NCBI RefSeq assembly: GCF_042679565.1
Contig: NZ_JBHTMY010000003.1
Location: 1,450,205 to 1,514,204 of the forward strand
From: Namhaeicola litoreus
GTDB lineage: Bacteria; Bacteroidota; Bacteroidia; Flavobacteriales; Flavobacteriaceae
Direction of reading: 5' to 3'
Length of the DNA stretch: 64,000 bases
Part shown: one piece after another, positions 26,975 through 34,506 of the stretch
Layout: each line of letters starts with the position of its first letter
Numbering within the stretch: position 1 is the first letter of the stretch
Program-made: the position numbers and the translations under genes
The notes under the pieces: model-generated
Databases searched by the model: none
What the model was told of the DNA's origin: nothing
What the model saw: only the letters and a program-made list of their open reading frames with translations

Positions 26975-28140
26975 AAAAGGATTTTTTAAAATATCAAGCT
27001 CAGACTTCACCTCATCCGTTAATATTGGAAGTAAGTCATGCTAAAGGCACTTATATTTATGACAAAAAAGGAAAGGCATATTTAGATTTTGTCGCTGGAG
27101 TGTCCGCCAATACTTTGGGCCATCAACATCCAGCTGTTACAGCAGCCATTAAGAAACAGTTGGATTCTTATACCCATGTTATGGTCTATGGCGAATTCAT
27201 TCAAGAACCTCAACTGGCGTTGGCAAAAATTTTAGTAAAACATCTATCAAGCAAATTGAATTGTGTCTATTTAACCAATTCAGGGACGGAAGCTACTGAA
27301 GGAGCCCTAAAACTGGCCAAAAGAGTAACTGGAAGATACGAGATTGTAGCTGCTAAAAATGCTTACCATGGTAATACCATGGGAGCTATGAGCGTTTGCG
27401 GAAATGAGGATCAGAACCGTGCTTTTAGACCATTGATCCCCGGCAGTAAATTTGTAGAATACAATTCTATCTCCGACTTAGAAAAAATTACCGAAAAAAC
27501 CGCGGGTGTAATTCTTGAGACCATTCAAGGTGGGGCCGGTTTTATAGAGCCTAAAAATGACTATCTAATAAAAGTAAAAGAACGTTGCGAGGAAGTTGGT
27601 GCTTTACTCATTCTTGATGAAATTCAAACCGGAGTTGGACGAACTGGAAGATTTTTTGGTTTTCAAAATTACAATGTTATTCCCGATATTTTAATTACCG
27701 GAAAAGGTTTAGGAGGCGGAATGCCTATAGGTGCTTTTGTAAGTTCCGGGGAATTTATGCAACATTTGAAAAGCAATCCAAAACTTGGACATATTACAAC
27801 TTTTGGTGGACATCCTGTTATAGCTGCAGCAGGATTAGCAACGATCCAGACCTTATATGAGGAAGATTTAATGAGTACCGTATTAGAAAAAGAGCTGCTT
27901 ATTAGGTCATTACTTATACATCCATCCATCAAAGAAATAAGAGGAAGAGGGTTGATGCTTGCACTCATTTTAGATGATGCCAAGTTGGTAAATAAGATTA
28001 TCATAAACGGATTAAAAAGTGGAATTGTTTTGTTTTGGCTATTATATGAACCAAATGCTGTAAGATTGACACCTCCTTTAACTATTTCAAATGAAGAAAT
28101 AAAATTAGGTTGTAACCTTATTCTTAAGTTATTAGACTAG
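26971..28140 (+). CDS. Class III (PLP-dependent) aminotransferase, acetylornithine/ornithine-type
   Basis: The 389-residue protein has the class III fold: NSGTEATEGALKLAKRVTGR for phosphate binding, LDEIQTGVGRTGRFFGFQ with the PLP-contacting Asp, and the Schiff-base Lys 245 in LITGKGLGGGMPIGAF. Family members use ornithine, acetylornithine, lysine or other omega-amines. No other arginine genes are near, so the substrate is left open and no symbol is given. The ATG overlaps the OstA-like stop codon. No terminator with a T tract is visible downstream on this strand; the hairpin 20 bases after the stop is oriented the other way. Confidence 0.9.
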   Translation: MKKDFLKYQAQTSPHPLILEVSHAKGTYIYDKKGKAYLDFVAGVSANTLGHQHPAVTAAIKKQLDSYTHVMVYGEFIQEPQLALAKILVKHLSSKLNCVYLTNSGTEATEGALKLAKRVTGRYEIVAAKNAYHGNTMGAMSVCGNEDQNRAFRPLIPGSKFVEYNSISDLEKITEKTAGVILETIQGGAGFIEPKNDYLIKVKERCEEVGALLILDEIQTGVGRTGRFFGFQNYNVIPDILITGKGLGGGMPIGAFVSSGEFMQHLKSNPKLGHITTFGGHPVIAAAGLATIQTLYEEDLMSTVLEKELLIRSLLIHPSIKEIRGRGLMLALILDDAKLVNKIIINGLKSGIVLFWLLYEPNAVRLTPPLTISNEEIKLGCNLILKLLD

Positions 28141-28460
28141 TATTCTCCATCTTAATAAAAAAGCAGACAACTTAAAAAGATGCCTGCTAAATAACATATT
28201 AATTTGGTAATGGAATTATTAACTTTTCAAATATATATAAATTAATTTTAACTTTATTCAATTTTAAAGTAATATAACAACACACTTCTCAAGAATGTTA
28301 ATATTTTCTTAGTTTTTATTCATTAATAAAAGCTAATATGTTAAATCTCTCTTAATTCATTGTCAATTAACAATTTTTTGTGTAACAAGAAAAGACATTA
28401 TCGCGTCCTTTATTATATAAATGTCTAATCTATTACTTGTTTAACCTAAATCTATTTACC
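28141..28460. other. AT-rich intergenic region upstream of a small secreted protein gene
   Basis: This 320-base gap has no reading frame I would defend. It is markedly AT-rich. Its left part holds a hairpin whose T tract is on the minus strand; its right part should contain the promoter of the small secreted protein, but I find no exact TAnnTTTG there on the plus strand. Confidence 0.6.
28157..28224 (-). ncRNA. Candidate small RNA opposite the 3' end of the aminotransferase gene
   Basis: On the minus strand an exact -7 box (TATATTTG, plus positions 28228-28235) is followed about 40 bases on by an 8-bp hairpin (28162-28169 with 28181-28188, one G-U pair) that runs into T5. A transcript from 28224 to 28157 would be about 68 bases. 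The hairpin has an A-C mismatch and no T run when read on the plus strand, so it is built for minus-strand termination, yet no minus-strand gene ends here. Evidence is structural only. Confidence 0.3.
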
Positions 28461-28802
28461 ATGAAAAAAGTAAAAATTTTAGTTCTTGCCTTAGCACTTT
28501 TTGCAATGAATGTATCAGCCGCTACCTTAGCCCCTGTAAAACCAAACGCCCAATTAAGAGCAGATATTGTAGAATTAATTGGCCCTAACTGTCCTTATGA
28601 AAGTGATAAAGTTTCGTGTTCGGCCGAAGTTATTTTTACGATTAATAGTGAGGGCGAAATCGTAATTATTTCTGTTAATTCTGAAAATCAAGACGCCGAA
28701 GGCTTCTTGAAAAGCAAATTGAACTATAAAAAAGTTAACTTCAAACCAGACCATGCCGGTGAATTGTTCTTATTACCTCTAAAAATGGTTAAGAATTCAT
28801 AA
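28461..28802 (+). CDS. Small secreted protein of unknown function
   Basis: I do not recognise the family with certainty. The ATG at 28461 gives 113 residues with a clear signal peptide (MKKVKILVLALALFAMNVSA, cleavage probably before ATLAP). The mature protein of about 90 residues has two Cys separated by eight residues (NCPYESDKVSC), which could form a disulphide, and a segment VIFTINSEGEIVIISV that resembles the beta-strand core of TonB C-terminal-like domains. The gene stands alone behind a long AT-rich upstream region and ends in a strong terminator, so it is likely an independently regulated periplasmic protein. Confidence 0.75.
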   Translation: MKKVKILVLALALFAMNVSAATLAPVKPNAQLRADIVELIGPNCPYESDKVSCSAEVIFTINSEGEIVIISVNSENQDAEGFLKSKLNYKKVNFKPDHAGELFLLPLKMVKNS

Positions 28803-28826
28803 AAATCATTGTTTTCATTAGTTAGC

Positions 28827-28860
28827 AAAAAAGTGTTGCCCTACCAGGCAGCGCTTTTTT
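28827..28860. terminator. Bidirectional rho-independent terminator between the small secreted protein and the TlpA gene
   Basis: A 14-bp stem (28827-28840 with 28847-28860, two G-U pairs) closes a CTACCA loop, with A6 before and T6 after, serving both convergent genes. The last T also begins the minus-strand gene's stop codon (28860-28862). Confidence 0.9.
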
Positions 28861-29441
28861 TATTTACTTTTTAAGGAATTAATTAGATCTATTATTCTAC
28901 TGCTATTCCAGTCTACTGCGCCCACTTTATCAACAATAATCTTACCCTGCTTATCAATAATAAAAGTTGCAGGTATAGAGTTACTCGACAACTCTTTCGG
29001 AATCTGATTGACAGGAAAATAAACTGGTATATTGTATTCTTTTTTTTGCAAAAATCTGTCAACTTTGGATCTATCATCTGTCGTTACAAAAAGAAAAGCA
29101 ACTTCTTCATCCTCTTTGAATTGATCAAATAAATTTTGAAAACTTGGCATTTCCGCAATACATGGTGGACACCAGGTAGCCCAAAAATTAACGATAATTA
29201 CTTTATTTTTCAGATCCGAAAAGTTTACATCATTACCGTTTATACTCTTTAATGACCATTCATAGCTTTCTAACTCTATTTTTTCATTCTCATTATTTTC
29301 TATTGGTAACACTCTTGTAGTGACAAATGCAATTTGTTTGATCAAAAACGTTCGAACAGGCATTCCATAAGGAGTAAAAAGTAAAACAATAAAGAGAAAA
29401 AAAAGAATATTGGAATAATGCTTTTTAATAAATTGTTTCAT
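28860..29441 (-). CDS. TlpA/ResA-like membrane-anchored thioredoxin
   Basis: The 193-residue protein has an N-terminal membrane anchor (about 10-25, FFLFIVLLF) and a periplasmic thioredoxin fold with the redox motif CPPC at 91-94 in FWATWCPPCIAEMPSF, plus the cis-Pro segment SIPATFIIDKQG. TlpA-like proteins reduce disulphides in the periplasm, for example of apocytochrome c or other exported proteins. The gene stands between two hairpin terminators, so it appears monocistronic. Confidence 0.92.
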   Translation of the reverse strand: MKQFIKKHYSNILFFLFIVLLFTPYGMPVRTFLIKQIAFVTTRVLPIENNENEKIELESYEWSLKSINGNDVNFSDLKNKVIIVNFWATWCPPCIAEMPSFQNLFDQFKEDEEVAFLFVTTDDRSKVDRFLQKKEYNIPVYFPVNQIPKELSSNSIPATFIIDKQGKIIVDKVGAVDWNSSRIIDLINSLKSK

Positions 29442-29518
29442 GGCATAATTTTTACAAATTTACATCATTGAAGAGAATCAATACCTCCGTAATCTATGAT
29501 TAAAAGTAATTTCACATA

Positions 29519-29546
29519 AAAAAAGCTGCCGAAGGGCAGCTTTTTT
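29519..29546 (-). terminator. Rho-independent terminator after the aconitase gene
   Basis: A 12-bp perfect stem (29519-29530 with 29535-29546) closes a GAAG loop, flanked by A6 and T6. It lies 16 bases after the aconitase stop and before the TlpA gene on the same strand. Confidence 0.92.
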
Positions 29547-29562
29547 GTTAATTTTCAACTAC

Positions 29563-31827
29563 TTAAGAAGCATTTTCTTTTTTGATCAAATTAAGTGCAC
29601 TTCCTTCTTTGTACCATTCAATTTGATTTTCATTATATGTATGATTTAATTTAATTAAATCTTTAGTCCCATCCTTATGTACAATTTCTAGTGTCAAAGG
29701 CTTATTTGGAGCAAACTCATTAAGATCTATAAAGTTAAAAGTATCATCTTCTTTAATAAGATCGTAGTCGTTTTCATTAGCAAAAGTAAGACCAAGCATT
29801 CCTTGTTTTTTCAAATTTGTCTCGTGAATTCTAGCGAAAGATTTTACAATTACTGCAGCCACCCCTAGATGCCTAGGTTCCATTGCGGCATGCTCTCTTG
29901 AAGAGCCTTCTCCATAATTGTGATCTCCAAAAACCAGAGAAGGAATACCAGCCGCTTTATAAGCTCTGGCCGTATCAGGAACTGTTCCGTATTCACCAGT
30001 AATTTGATTTTGAACTTTATTGGTTTCTTTGTTAAAAGCATTTACCGCACCTATCAATAAATTATTCGAAATATTGTCTAGGTGACCTCTGTATTTTAAC
30101 CATGGTCCAGCCATCGAAATATGATCTGTCGTACACTTTCCAAAAGCTTTAATTAAAAGTTTTGCACCTTTCACATTTTCTCCAATCGGCACAAAAGATT
30201 CTAACAATTGCAATCTTTTTGAATCTGGTTTAACAACAACACTCACATTAGAACCATCTTCAACAGGCGCAACGTATCCAGGGTCGTCTACGGCAAAACC
30301 TTTTGGAGGCAATTCAAATCCCGTAGGCTCGTCAAACATCACCTCTACCCCTTCAGCATTGATCAACTTATCCGTTATTGGATTAAAATCTAATTTACCC
30401 GAAATAGCTATAGCTGCAACCATTTCTGGCGAAGCTACGAATGCATGGGTATTCGGATTTCCATCAGCCCTTTTTGAAAAATTTCTGTTGAACGAGTGAA
30501 TAATCGTATTTTTTTCTTGCTTATCTGCGCCGGCTCTATCCCATTGACCAATACAGGGACCACATGCATTGGTGAATATCTTCGTGTTTAAATTTTCAAA
30601 AATATCCAACAAACCATCTCTTTCAGCAGTAAACCTAACTTGCTCTGATCCCGGATTAATTCCAAACTCTGCTTTTGCAGATAATTTTTTATCTACCGCT
30701 TGTTTGGCGATAGAAGCTGCTCTCGATAGATCTTCATATGATGAATTTGTACAAGAACCGATTAATCCCCATTCTACCTTTAAAGGCCAATCGTTTGCAA
30801 GCGCTTTCTCCCTTATTTCACCAACTGGAGTGGCTAAATCTGGCGTAAAAGGACCATTGATATGTGGTTTTAATTCCGATAAATTAATTTCGATTACCTG
30901 GTCAAAATATTGCTCAGGATTTGCATAAACTTCATCGTCTCCAGTTAAATACTTAGCAATTTTGTTAGCTTCATCAGCAACTTCATCTCTACCAGTTGCC
31001 CTTAAATATCTTTCCATAGACTCATCGTACCCAAAAGTAGAGGTTGTAGCACCCACTTCAGCACCCATATTACAAATAGTACCTTTACCGGTAGCCGACA
31101 TTGCTTTTGCTCCTTCGCCAAAATATTCTATAATAGCTCCTGTACCTCCTTTAACAGTCAGAATACCCGCCACTTTTAAGATAACATCTTTAGGCGCTGT
31201 CCAGCCACTTAATTTCCCTGTTAATTTTACCCCAATTAGTTTAGGAAATTTTAGTTCCCAAGCCATACCTGCCATTACATCTACTGCATCTGCTCCACCT
31301 ACTCCAATAGCAATCATACCGAGACCACCTGCATTTACTGTGTGTGAATCTGTACCAATCATCATACCTCCGGGAAACGCATAATTTTCTAAAACTACCT
31401 GATGTATAATTCCTGCACCTGGTTTCCAAAACCCGATTCCATATTTATTCGAAACTGACGCTAAAAAATTAAAGACTTCACTACTGCTATTAATCGCATT
31501 TTGTAAATCTGCATCTGCACCTATTTTTGCTTGAATCAAATGATCACAATGCACAGTTGTAGGTACAGCAACTTTTTTCTTACCGGCTTGCATAAATTGC
31601 AACAAGGCCATTTGAGCAGTGGCATCTTGGCAAGCAATTCTGTCTGGAGCAAAATCTACATAATCCGCGCCTCTTTTGAATGCTTTTGTTGCTTTTCCAT
31701 CCCATAAGTGACTATATAAAATCTTTTCAGCCAAAGTCAAAGGTTTTCCGGTAGCCACTTTTGCAGCATCTACTCTCTCAGCCATCTGACTATAAACTTT
31801 TTTAATCATGTCGATATCGAAGATCAT
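29563..31827 (-). CDS. acn: Aconitate hydratase, mitochondrial-type
   Basis: This enzyme interconverts citrate and isocitrate in the TCA cycle. At 754 residues it matches the mitochondrial-type aconitase common in Bacteroidota and not AcnA (about 890) or AcnB. Visible are KVAVPTTVHCDHLIQA, GTDSHTVNAGGLGMIAIGVGG, and the three iron-sulphur Cys in GSCTNSS and NACGPCIGQWDR. The swivel domain carries GDHNYGEGSSREHAAMEPRH. The start MIFDIDM is the first ATG. It is monocistronic, with a terminator after it. Confidence 0.95.
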   Translation of the reverse strand: MIFDIDMIKKVYSQMAERVDAAKVATGKPLTLAEKILYSHLWDGKATKAFKRGADYVDFAPDRIACQDATAQMALLQFMQAGKKKVAVPTTVHCDHLIQAKIGADADLQNAINSSSEVFNFLASVSNKYGIGFWKPGAGIIHQVVLENYAFPGGMMIGTDSHTVNAGGLGMIAIGVGGADAVDVMAGMAWELKFPKLIGVKLTGKLSGWTAPKDVILKVAGILTVKGGTGAIIEYFGEGAKAMSATGKGTICNMGAEVGATTSTFGYDESMERYLRATGRDEVADEANKIAKYLTGDDEVYANPEQYFDQVIEINLSELKPHINGPFTPDLATPVGEIREKALANDWPLKVEWGLIGSCTNSSYEDLSRAASIAKQAVDKKLSAKAEFGINPGSEQVRFTAERDGLLDIFENLNTKIFTNACGPCIGQWDRAGADKQEKNTIIHSFNRNFSKRADGNPNTHAFVASPEMVAAIAISGKLDFNPITDKLINAEGVEVMFDEPTGFELPPKGFAVDDPGYVAPVEDGSNVSVVVKPDSKRLQLLESFVPIGENVKGAKLLIKAFGKCTTDHISMAGPWLKYRGHLDNISNNLLIGAVNAFNKETNKVQNQITGEYGTVPDTARAYKAAGIPSLVFGDHNYGEGSSREHAAMEPRHLGVAAVIVKSFARIHETNLKKQGMLGLTFANENDYDLIKEDDTFNFIDLNEFAPNKPLTLEIVHKDGTKDLIKLNHTYNENQIEWYKEGSALNLIKKENAS

Positions 31828-31867
31828 ATTCTTATATTTTTAATAATTCTTTTATTTTTTCGGGACA

Positions 31868-31883
31868 CAAAAATACAAAATTA
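31868..31883 (-). promoter_or_regulatory. Two adjacent Bacteroidota-type -7 boxes upstream of aconitase
   Basis: Read on the minus strand, TAATTTTG (31876-31883) and TATTTTTG (31868-31875) both match TAnnTTTG and lie back to back, 41 to 56 bases before the ATG. Either or both may be used. No -33 TTG is at the expected spacing. Confidence 0.4.
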
Positions 31884-32010
31884 TTATTGTTAATTATCCT
31901 AAGGAAATACAAAGAATCGGAATTACTTAAACATTTAAGTAATTGGTAAATTAGATGAGTATTCATTGCCTTTTTAAAAGCAAATTGATTGAAAAATTGG
32001 GAAAATAAAA

Positions 32011-32325
32011 AAGTAGGTCTATAAGCCGGATTCTGTAACGTATTGAACGTCTCTTATCATTTATCTGCATTGCAAATTACTTTGCAATTGTAGCTGCTTA
32101 CCCTTTGAAATCGGACGAGTAATCCTCAAACTTCAATTTACTTAGCATTGCACCGCATAGAGTTTACCTGATTTCACTACAGCCTAACTGTACATTCTTT
32201 CTGTTGCACTTGTCCTATTCGAAATTGCGAAAATCTCAAACGACGGATGTTATCCGCTATGCTACTCTGTGGTGTCCGGACTTTCCTCTGCGCCTGAACG
32301 CAGCGATAAGATGACCTACTTCAAA
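32011..32325 (-). ncRNA. rnpB: RNase P RNA, bacterial type A
   Basis: The reverse complement starts with GAAGTAGGTC and the conserved 5' core GAGGAAAGTCCGGACACC (plus 32270-32288). It ends with the universal 3' core ACAGAATCCGGCTTATAGACC. The ends pair as helix P1: AAGTAGGTC at 32011-32019 is complementary to GACCTACTT at 32313-32321. The length of about 315 bases fits a compact bacterial RNase P RNA, the catalytic subunit that matures tRNA 5' ends. A T run follows P1 at the 3' end (minus strand). Only about 12 bases separate its 5' end from the T tract of the upstream structured element. AAAGTTTG there is one mismatch from a -7 box. Confidence 0.96.
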
Positions 32326-32336
32326 CTTTTTGAGAC

Positions 32337-32407
32337 AAAAAACCCACTTTTGTAAAACAAAAGTGGGAAAATTGCTATGAAAAAGAATATTACTATAAAG
32401 TAATATA
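32337..32407 (-). ncRNA. Unit A of a tandem structured RNA element (hairpin, conserved linker, terminator)
   Basis: Read on the minus strand this is an 8-bp hairpin with tetraloop (32399-32406 with 32387-32394), the linker TTCTTTTTCATAGCAATTTT, and a 10-bp hairpin (32358-32367 with 32343-32352) followed by T6, a canonical terminator. Unit B, 179 bases away, has the same layout and an identical linker but different stem sequences that still pair. I find no exact -7 box just upstream, so unit A may rely on read-through or another promoter. It lies directly upstream of rnpB. Read on the plus strand there is no terminator, and an ATG in the linker gives only an 8-codon frame (MKKNITIK). Confidence 0.6.
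32362..32387. repeat. 26-base direct repeat, copy 1
   Basis: This segment is identical to 32541-32566 (same orientation). It covers the outer six bases of one hairpin arm and the whole linker between the two hairpins. Outside it the two units differ in sequence but not in fold. Confidence 0.95.
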
Positions 32408-32515
32408 ATTTTGGTATGGTAAAAATACATATATATTTGACTCTTCCTCTAGAATTGTTGATTATTTTTGATAAAATTCATTAAAAAATTTTAACAATTT
32501 ATTTATCAAGTATTT

Positions 32516-32592
32516 AAAACAAAAACCCACTCTTTAGAAGAGTGGGAAAATTGCTATGAAAAAGAAAAAGTTACTGAATAGATTCAGTAAAC
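32516..32592 (-). ncRNA. Unit B of the tandem structured RNA element, with its own promoter box
   Basis: On the minus strand an exact -7 box TATCTTTG (plus 32594-32601) is followed at once by an 8-bp hairpin with tetraloop (32583-32590 with 32571-32578), the same linker TTCTTTTTCATAGCAATTTT as unit A, and a 9-bp hairpin (32538-32546 with 32526-32534) with TTTTTG after it. A transcript of about 70 to 75 bases is predicted. It lies downstream of dnaJ (stop at 32671) and could alternatively serve as the dnaJ 3' end. Confidence 0.6.
32541..32566. repeat. 26-base direct repeat, copy 2
   Basis: Second copy of the linker segment at 32362-32387, identical over all 26 bases and in the same orientation. 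Confidence 0.95.
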
Positions 32593-32670
32593 TCAAAGAT
32601 AATAATATTTTTTATATAAAAATATGCATCCACCTAAAATTATTTCTTTTTCTACCTGATAATGAAATAT

Positions 32671-33786
32671 TTATAAAAACATATCCTTTACTTTATCAAA
32701 AAATGACTTTTCTTTTTCTGAAGGATTAGGTACAAAATTCTCATCATCTATCATCTTTTCAAAGAAATCTCTTTGGTTTCTCGATAATTTTTGTGGAGTC
32801 CAAACATTGACATGAACTAAAAGATCGCCTTTCCCATAACGTTCTAAACTCTCTACACCTTTACCTTTCAATCTTAATATTTTACCGGATTGCGTTCCCT
32901 CTTCAACTTTTAACCTTACAATTCCTGTCAGCGTATCAATTTCTTTCGTTGTTCCTAAAGCTGCCTCAGAAAAACTAATATACATATCGTAATGCAAATT
33001 ATTTCCTTCGCGTTTTAGTTTATCATGAGGTATTTCCTGCACAACTACCAAAATATCTCCTGGTATTCCATCGCCCGGAGCCTCATTTCCTTTGCCAGCT
33101 ACTTTCAGCTGTACACCATCCGTAACACCTGCAGGAATATTAATAGAAACTGTTTCTTCATGTTGAATCATACCGTTGGCATCGGAATTTTTTGGTCTAT
33201 TATCTACAATTTTTCCAGAACCCTGACATGTTGAACAGGTGGTAGCCGTTTGCATTCTGCCTAAAATAGTGTTGGTTACTCTCAAGACTTGCCCTTGCCC
33301 ATTACAAGATGAACAGGTTTTATAGGTTACCCCTTTGGCTTTTACCATCCTTTTTACCTTCACTTTCTTCTCTACTCCGTTAAGTATGTCTTGCAACTCC
33401 AACTTTACACGGATACGGAGGTTACTTCCCTTTACACGGGCCTGCCTGGAAGAACCGCCACCAAAGCCAAAACCTCCACCAAAATGGCCTCCAAAAATAT
33501 CTCCAAACTGGCTAAAGATATCATCCATATTCATTCCGCCGCCAAAACCACCATAGCCTCCTCCTTCGAATGCCGAATGACCATATTGGTCATATCTGGC
33601 TTTTTTATTCTCATCGCTAAGCACCTCATAGGCTTCTGCCGCTTCCTTAAAACGCTCTTCTGCCTTCTTGTCACCCGGATTCTTATCAGGGTGACTCTCT
33701 ATTGCCTTTTTGCGATATGCTTTTTTGATCTCTACTGCGCTCGCCGATTTGCTAACGCCTAAAACCTCATAATAATCTCTTTTCAT
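32671..33786 (-). CDS. dnaJ: Chaperone DnaJ, with only two of the four CxxCxGxG motifs
   Basis: The ATG at 33786 starts the standard MKRDYYEVLGV; a longer frame upstream has only a TTG. The 371-residue protein has a J domain with HPD at 32-34, a Gly/Phe-rich linker (74-113) and the C-terminal substrate domains. The zinc region is reduced: canonical DnaJ has four CxxCxGxG motifs, while here only CSSCNGQG (Cys 158/161) and CSTCQGSG (Cys 184/187) remain. They correspond by order and spacing to motifs II and III, which bind one zinc; motifs I and IV, which bind the other, are gone (KAKGVTYKT before, VDNRPKNSD after). It presents unfolded clients to DnaK. grpE is directly upstream. Confidence 0.95.
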   Translation of the reverse strand: MKRDYYEVLGVSKSASAVEIKKAYRKKAIESHPDKNPGDKKAEERFKEAAEAYEVLSDENKKARYDQYGHSAFEGGGYGGFGGGMNMDDIFSQFGDIFGGHFGGGFGFGGGSSRQARVKGSNLRIRVKLELQDILNGVEKKVKVKRMVKAKGVTYKTCSSCNGQGQVLRVTNTILGRMQTATTCSTCQGSGKIVDNRPKNSDANGMIQHEETVSINIPAGVTDGVQLKVAGKGNEAPGDGIPGDILVVVQEIPHDKLKREGNNLHYDMYISFSEAALGTTKEIDTLTGIVRLKVEEGTQSGKILRLKGKGVESLERYGKGDLLVHVNVWTPQKLSRNQRDFFEKMIDDENFVPNPSEKEKSFFDKVKDMFL

Positions 33787-33866
33787 CTCTTTCTTTTTAG
33801 CCTCACTCAATCCCAATTCTTCAATTCAAAAAACGGGAAAAGTTGTTTTGAAGTTTATTGCGTTTA

Positions 33867-34427
33867 CTAAAGACAAGTAACAACTTTTGGAAATCTCACA
33901 ATAGTATCTCCTAGTTTATAGCCTTTTTCGACAACGTCGTAAATTTTACCTTTTAAATCATCTGATGGAGCGGGAACTTGTGAAATAGCCTCATGAATTT
34001 CTGCATCAAAGACATCACCCATTTTTACTTCAACTTCTTTTAAACCCTTGGTGGTCAAAGTATTCTTAAATTTATTATAAATTAATTGCATACCTTGAAA
34101 CAATGCATCATCATCTGACTTTTCCAATTCCTTTAAACCTCTTTCAAAATCATCTAAAATGGGCAATAAAGCTGTCATTAATTCTCTATTAGCCGTACTG
34201 TACAATTCTATTCTTTCTTTCGAAGTGCGTTTTTTATAATTTTCAAATTCCGCGAAAAGTCTTAAAAAATTATTTCTTTCTTTTTGAAGTTCCTCATCTA
34301 AATTGGGTTCAGATTCTTCTTTATTATCTTCTGCCTGATCTTCAATCTCAGACTGATCTAATTCATTGATTTGATCTTCGAACTCAGCATCATTTTGTGC
34401 TGGATTTGATTTATTCTGTTTCGTCAT
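33867..34427 (-). CDS. grpE: Nucleotide exchange factor GrpE
   Basis: The 186-residue protein has an acidic N-terminal tail (about 10-50), a long coiled coil (ERNNFLRLFAEFENYKKRT, about 50-95) and a C-terminal beta domain with DAEIHEAISQVPAPS and GYKLGDTIVRFPKVVT. GrpE releases ADP from DnaK. It lies 80 bases upstream of dnaJ in the same direction, behind an exact -7 box. No CIRCE-type inverted repeat is visible upstream. dnaK is not in the window. Confidence 0.95.
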   Translation of the reverse strand: MTKQNKSNPAQNDAEFEDQINELDQSEIEDQAEDNKEESEPNLDEELQKERNNFLRLFAEFENYKKRTSKERIELYSTANRELMTALLPILDDFERGLKELEKSDDDALFQGMQLIYNKFKNTLTTKGLKEVEVKMGDVFDAEIHEAISQVPAPSDDLKGKIYDVVEKGYKLGDTIVRFPKVVTCL

Positions 34428-34456
34428 AACTGATCTCTTTTATGCCTCCTTCCTAG

Positions 34457-34464
34457 CAAAAGTA
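34457..34464 (-). promoter_or_regulatory. Bacteroidota-type -7 box upstream of grpE-dnaJ
   Basis: On the minus strand TACTTTTG matches TAnnTTTG, 29 bases before the grpE ATG. No -33 TTG stands at the usual distance. Confidence 0.5.
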
Positions 34465-34506
34465 TTGCCAATCTAATAATTATGTCAGATTGTCATTTTT
34501 AAATAA

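Noticed and set aside
28141..28460. Riboswitch or leader before the small secreted protein
   Set aside because: The region is AT-rich and has no compact multi-stem structure on the plus strand that I can support.
32377..32403. Short plus-strand frame MKKNITIK starting in the conserved linker, and a related frame at 32556
   Set aside because: The two frames share only the first codons because of the repeat, differ completely afterwards, and the second runs into dnaJ on the opposite strand. The hairpins and terminators argue for minus-strand RNA.
32337..32592. CRISPR array
   Set aside because: There are only two copies, 179 bases apart, with imperfect flanks that are hairpins, and no cas genes are near.
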